Both the position numbers and the translations under genes were made by a program. Positions 6,008-8,456 of a stretch of DNA of 8,456 nt are shown here, in pieces. This DNA comes from an uncultured Clostridia bacterium (GTDB taxonomy: Bacteria > Bacillota_A > Clostridia > Oscillospirales > Oscillospiraceae), in the NCBI GenBank assembly GCA_946405325.1, contig CAMJGU010000030.1, positions 1 to 8,456 on the forward strand, read 5' to 3'. The notes under the pieces were generated by a model. That model saw only the letters and a program-made list of their open reading frames with translations. It was not told the DNA's origin and made no database searches. The stretch's first letter is position 1; every line of letters starts with the position of its first letter.

Positions 6008-6709
6008 ATGTTCGCTCTGGTTTGCGATCACGCCGCGGAGGAACCGCGGGAACGCGTGGTGGAGGGCGTCCGGTTTCAAGCGGTCTACGCGACCGGCGGC
6101 GAAACGCTGCGCGCCCGGCTGTCTCAGCGTGCGGCGGCGCGGGCATTGGCGCGCCGGGGCATCCGCGAGGCGGCGCTTTTGGCGCAGGACGTGGATCGCG
6201 CGGTGTTCACAAAGCGCGGTATCGCTCCGATCGGCACCGTGCCGCTTTACCGCGCAACGGCGGCGGCCATCGTGCGGCGGTATCTGGCGAAAAAGGGGCT
6301 GTCTCCGCATGATACCACGCTGGCGTTTGCCGCGGAGCGGGTGACGCCGGAGTTGTATCGGGCGATCGAATCACTCTCCGCCGACGTGCGCTATCTTGCG
6401 CTGCGCGCGCCGGACGGCGCAGCCTTGGCGGGCAGATTGCAGCGGGAGCGCGGCGTCGCCGTCCGCTTATGCGACAAGGTGCCGCTGCACGCCAACCTGA
6501 CGGTGGTCTTTGACAACACAGCGGCGGAAGGGAACGCGCTGCGTCTGGACGATACGCTGCGCGTGACCTATGACAGCCCGTATCCCAACGTGCTTTTGGC
6601 GGCGCTTTGGCGCGCGGGAGCGCTGAATACGGACAGCTTGACGGTATTATCTGTCAGCACGGCGGAATCGCAAGAAAAGTCTTGCAAAATGCCGACGTTT
6701 CCCGTATAA
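6008..6709 (+). CDS. Hypothetical protein, not recognised
   Basis: I do not recognise this 233-residue protein. It has no signal peptide or membrane helix, so it is probably cytoplasmic. The N-terminal half (about 30-95) is rich in Arg and Ala. From about 105 to 170 the sequence alternates strands and helices (TLAFAAE, TPELYRAIESLS, VRYLALRAP, GAALAGRLQRERG, VAVRLCDK, LTVVFDN), which suggests a Rossmann-like fold without a clear nucleotide motif. A last conserved-looking patch is YDSPYPNVLLAALWRAGAL (188-206). The start is ATG at 6008 with GAGG (5997-6000) 7 nt upstream. There is almost no room for a promoter of its own after the terminator at 5958-5996. The final residues are encoded by DNA that also forms the tRNA-Leu promoter; TAA (6707-6709) lies inside that -10 box. 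Clean frame, good SD and codon use like its neighbours support a real gene. Confidence 0.8.
   Translation: MFALVCDHAAEEPRERVVEGVRFQAVYATGGETLRARLSQRAAARALARRGIREAALLAQDVDRAVFTKRGIAPIGTVPLYRATAAAIVRRYLAKKGLSPHDTTLAFAAERVTPELYRAIESLSADVRYLALRAPDGAALAGRLQRERGVAVRLCDKVPLHANLTVVFDNTAAEGNALRLDDTLRVTYDSPYPNVLLAALWRAGALNTDSLTVLSVSTAESQEKSCKMPTFPV
6670..6685 (+). repeat. Small inverted repeat overlapping the tRNA promoter -35 box
   Basis: GCAAGA (6670-6675) and TCTTGC (6680-6685) are perfect 6-bp arms around AAAG. The right arm overlaps the TTGCAA -35 box. It may be an operator or chance; it also lies within coding sequence. Confidence 0.3.
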
Positions 6710-6710
6710 T
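6682..6710 (+). promoter_or_regulatory. Promoter of tRNA-Leu
   Basis: TTGCAA (6682-6687), a 17-bp spacer and a perfect TATAAT (6705-6710). Transcription would start near 6717, about 6 nt before the mature tRNA 5' end at 6723. The -10 contains the TAA stop of the upstream gene (6707-6709). Confidence 0.87.
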
Positions 6711-6722
6711 ATCTTCCGATGT

Positions 6723-6809
6723 GCCGGTGTGATGGAATTGGTAGACGTAGTGGACTCAAAATCCACCGCTGGCGACAGCGTACCGGTTCGAGTCCGGTCA
6801 CCGGCACCA
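6723..6809 (+). tRNA. tRNA-Leu, anticodon CAA
   Basis: A complete class II tRNA that reads UUG leucine codons. Acceptor stem GCCGGTG (6723-6729) pairs perfectly with CACCGGC (6799-6805), followed by discriminator A (6806) and encoded CCA (6807-6809). The short D stem is 6732-6734 with 6746-6748. The anticodon stem GTGGA/TCCAC (6750-6754, 6762-6766) encloses the loop CTCAAAA, with anticodon CAA at 6757-6759. A long variable arm, CGCTG GCGA CAGCG (6767-6780), and discriminator A mark it as leucine. The T stem ACCGG/CCGGT (6782-6786, 6794-6798) has loop TTCGAGT. Every arm pairs, so the gene should be functional. Confidence 0.97.
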
Positions 6810-6810
6810 G

Positions 6811-6846
6811 AGAAGAATCGGCATGTCTTGACATGCCGATTCTTCT
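6811..6846 (+). terminator. Stem-loop after tRNA-Leu, probable terminator
   Basis: A perfect 16-bp inverted repeat: 6811-6826 with 6831-6846, loop CTTG. It starts one base after the encoded CCA. The right arm ends TTCTTCT and continues GTTATC, so the U-tract is poor and termination may be partial. Some read-through into the lipoprotein gene is possible. Confidence 0.72.
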
Positions 6847-6854
6847 GTTATCAT
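6828..6854 (+). promoter_or_regulatory. Candidate promoter nested in the tRNA stem-loop, for the lipoprotein/response regulator genes
   Basis: A perfect TTGACA (6828-6833) lies in the loop and right arm of the hairpin. TGTTATCAT (6846-6854) is an extended -10 (TGn plus TATCAT, 5 of 6). The spacer is 15 bp, shorter than the ideal 17, which lowers confidence. Transcription would start near 6861, just before the SD at 6864-6870. Confidence 0.5.
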
Positions 6855-6876
6855 TGCCTTGGAAAGGGGGAGACCT

Positions 6877-8190
6877 GTGCGACGGATGGTAAAATGCGGC
6901 GCGCTGCTCGTGCTGCTGTGCGCGGCGCTGCTGTGCGGCGGCTGTGCGTCAGGCTCCTCCGACGAAACGCTCTATCGGCTGCCGAAGCTTCCAGCGGAGT
7001 ACGAGTCTCTGGAGACGCAGATCGACACGCTGATCGCCTCGGGCGCAGAATATGCGGCGCCCACCTCGGGCAGCAACCTGCAAAGCGTGCAGATGGTCGA
7101 CCTCGACGGCGACGGCGAGGAGGAGGCGGTGGCGATCTTCCGCGTGGCCAGCGACGAGCGGCCGATGAAGATCTACATTTTCCGTGCCGTGGATGACAAT
7201 TACCAGCAGTTTTGCAAGATCGAGGGTACGTCCAATTCGATCTACAGCATCAACTACGTCGACCTCAACGGCGACGGCTGGCGCGAGATACTCGCGGGCA
7301 TCCGCGGCGATCTGGACGTGCAGAATCTGGCGGTCTACTCACTCGAGACCGGGGAGCCGCAGCAATGGCTGCTCACTGGCTACTCCCGCTACGCCGCCCG
7401 GGATATGGACGGCGACGGCAAGCAGGATCTGGTGGTGCTGCGCAGCGACGAGGAGAGCTACGCCGTGGCGGATTATTACGCCTGGGACGGCGTGGAGCTG
7501 GCGCTGCGCTCGTCCGTGAACCTCTCCGCTACCGTGGCGGAGCTGAGCCGCCTGACCTACGGCACGCTGTCCGGTGGGGAAAACGCGCTGTTCGTCACCG
7601 CGGTTTCTCAGGACGGCGCTGCCTGGGTGGATATCATCCGCGTGGATCGCGGGACGCTGTGCAGCGTCGTGAGCGGCGCGTCCGGCAGGGCATTCCGCTT
7701 TCTGGACCTCTATCCCAGCGACGCGAATGCCGACGGCGTGACCGAGGTACCGGAATCCGTCGCCTTCCTGCAGACCGATCCGGAGAGCAGCGTTTATTAT
7801 CGCATTTGCTGGCGGCAGTATGCGGCGTCGGGGGACTCCGAGGTTGTCCGGGAGAGCTATCAGGATACCCAGAGCGGCTGGAGCCTGCTGCTTCCGGAGG
7901 ATTGGGCGGATCGGGTGACGGTCAGCCGCAGCAGCAACGCCGAGGGCAGCAGTGTGACCTTTTACCGCCTCGGCAGCGCAGAGCCGACGCCGTTTTTGAC
8001 GATCTACGCCTTTACCGGTGACAACCGCGCGTCGATCGCCTCCCGCAACGGGCGCATCATATTGTCCCGCCAGCCCGAGGTGGTGTACGCCGCGGAGCTC
8101 TATGACGGCGGGGCGGGTATGATCGACGAGCAGACGGTCCGCGAGCGCTTCGGCCTGACCGTGGCGGAATGGACAACAGGAGAGAACTGA
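6877..8190 (+). CDS. Lipoprotein with FG-GAP/VCBS-like calcium-loop repeats
   Basis: This is a predicted exported, lipid-anchored protein of 437 residues, function unknown. A basic start (MRRMVK) and hydrophobic stretch lead to CGGC, with Cys23 the likely lipidated residue; the Cys at -3 makes this lipobox atypical. Four aspartate-rich loops look like calcium sites of FG-GAP/VCBS repeats: DLDGDG (75-80), DLNGDG (129-134), DMDGDG (176-181) and DANADG (282-287). The first three are about 50 residues apart, as in beta-propeller blades; a loop near 229 seems lost. The region after about 335 (GWSLLLPEDWADRVTVSRS) has a different character and may be a separate domain. The start is GTG at 6877, with AAGGGGG (6864-6870) 6 nt upstream; TTG at 6859 lies upstream of this SD and ATG at 6886 is far from it. 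The response regulator gene follows after 3 bp, which suggests a joint role. Confidence 0.85.
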   Translation: MRRMVKCGALLVLLCAALLCGGCASGSSDETLYRLPKLPAEYESLETQIDTLIASGAEYAAPTSGSNLQSVQMVDLDGDGEEEAVAIFRVASDERPMKIYIFRAVDDNYQQFCKIEGTSNSIYSINYVDLNGDGWREILAGIRGDLDVQNLAVYSLETGEPQQWLLTGYSRYAARDMDGDGKQDLVVLRSDEESYAVADYYAWDGVELALRSSVNLSATVAELSRLTYGTLSGGENALFVTAVSQDGAAWVDIIRVDRGTLCSVVSGASGRAFRFLDLYPSDANADGVTEVPESVAFLQTDPESSVYYRICWRQYAASGDSEVVRESYQDTQSGWSLLLPEDWADRVTVSRSSNAEGSSVTFYRLGSAEPTPFLTIYAFTGDNRASIASRNGRIILSRQPEVVYAAELYDGGAGMIDEQTVRERFGLTVAEWTTGEN

Positions 8191-8193
8191 CCT

Positions 8194-8456
8194 ATGAAAA
8201 AAGTTTTGGTTCTGGAGGACGAATCCAGCATCCGCAGCTTTATCGTCATCAACCTCGGCCGCGCGGGCTACGAGGTGGTCGAGGCGGAGACGGGTGAAGA
8301 GGCGCTGGAAAAGCTCGCGGCGAATCCGGATACCCGCGTCGTGCTGCTGGACATCATGCTGCCCGGCATCGACGGGATCGAGGTCTGCCGCCGCATCCGG
8401 CTGACCGATCCGCACATCGGCATCATCATGCTCTCGGCGCGCTCGCAGGAGATGGA
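8194..8456 (+). CDS. Response regulator, receiver domain (3' end outside window)
   Basis: This is the cytoplasmic output half of a two-component system. The 87 full residues visible are most of a receiver domain: acidic pocket Glu8-Asp9 (VLVLEDE), phosphoacceptor Asp53 in LLDIMLPGIDG, and Ser81 in IIMLSAR at the usual Thr/Ser switch position. The conserved Lys and the output domain lie past the window edge. The pattern is typical of OmpR/PhoB-type regulators, but the DNA-binding part is not seen. The start is ATG at 8194, with AGGAGAG (8178-8184) inside the end of the lipoprotein gene and only 3 bp between the genes, so they are probably co-transcribed. A sensor histidine kinase would be expected next, outside the window. 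Confidence 0.93.
   Translation, partial: MKKVLVLEDESSIRSFIVINLGRAGYEVVEAETGEEALEKLAANPDTRVVLLDIMLPGIDGIEVCRRIRLTDPHIGIIMLSARSQEM

Noticed and set aside
4676..6310. Minus-strand open frame (544 codons) opposite the M23 peptidase gene
   Set aside because: It is a shadow of the coiled-coil coding region: the leucine- and arginine-rich stretches are the reverse reading of GAG/CAG/AAG codons.
6859..6876. TTG at 6859 as the start of the lipoprotein
   Set aside because: The SD AAGGGGG (6864-6870) lies downstream of it, and the GTG at 6877 gives a normal signal peptide.
7339..8415. Minus-strand open frame (358 codons) opposite the lipoprotein and response regulator genes
   Set aside because: It spans two real genes, and the product looks like reverse-read Asp/Gly/Ala codons.
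1..8456. Mobile elements, CRISPR array, defence or toxin-antitoxin genes
   Set aside because: I see no transposase, integrase, direct-repeat array or matching gene pair. tRNA-Leu is a possible integration site in principle, but no integrase gene or duplicated tRNA end is present next to it.

Overview
This 8.5-kb window looks like an ordinary piece of Firmicutes chromosome, most likely from a GC-rich anaerobe of the Oscillospirales (Clostridia). Four things suggest this: GC-rich coding DNA (about 60% by eye) with AT-rich intergenic gaps; strong AGGAGG-type Shine-Dalgarno (SD) sites and sigma-A-type promoters; a DUF4830-type membrane protein, a family I associate with clostridia; and an ftsE-ftsX-murein hydrolase operon. 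The genus assignment is open. I see no mobile element, CRISPR array, phage gene or rRNA.

Layout. (1) The window opens with the last 119 codons of tuf (EF-Tu), ending at a strong hairpin terminator that also serves the convergent minus-strand gene for a small membrane-anchored DUF4830-like protein. (2) Divergent from that gene is an RsuA-family 16S rRNA pseudouridine synthase with an extended -10 promoter. (3) A regulator of the CdaR/PucR type follows. It has its own near-consensus promoter, an A-tract region upstream, two TTGACA repeats in the transcribed leader, and a terminator. (4) A well-delimited operon comes next, ftsE-ftsX-M23 peptidase, with its own promoter and a 17-bp hairpin terminator. 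FtsE is the cytoplasmic ATPase, FtsX the membrane part, and the third gene encodes an exported coiled-coil endopeptidase that FtsEX is expected to switch on during growth or division. Unlike E. coli EnvC, its LytM active site is complete. (5) An unrecognised 233-residue protein starts right at the foot of that terminator. Its stop codon lies inside the -10 box of the next gene, a tRNA-Leu(CAA). (6) After the tRNA hairpin comes a lipoprotein with four calcium-loop-like DxDxDG-type motifs. It is followed 3 bp later by the start of a response regulator that runs off the end. A promoter nested in the tRNA hairpin could drive these two genes.

Much of the interest is in how tightly signals are packed: a shared bidirectional terminator, a stop codon in a -10 box, a promoter inside a terminator-like stem-loop, and a hairpin touching the SD of the hydrolase. 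The best candidates for under-described biology are the lipoprotein/response-regulator pair, the unknown 233-residue protein, and the repeat-bearing leader of the CdaR-like gene. I do not see a clearly new defence or mobile system here.
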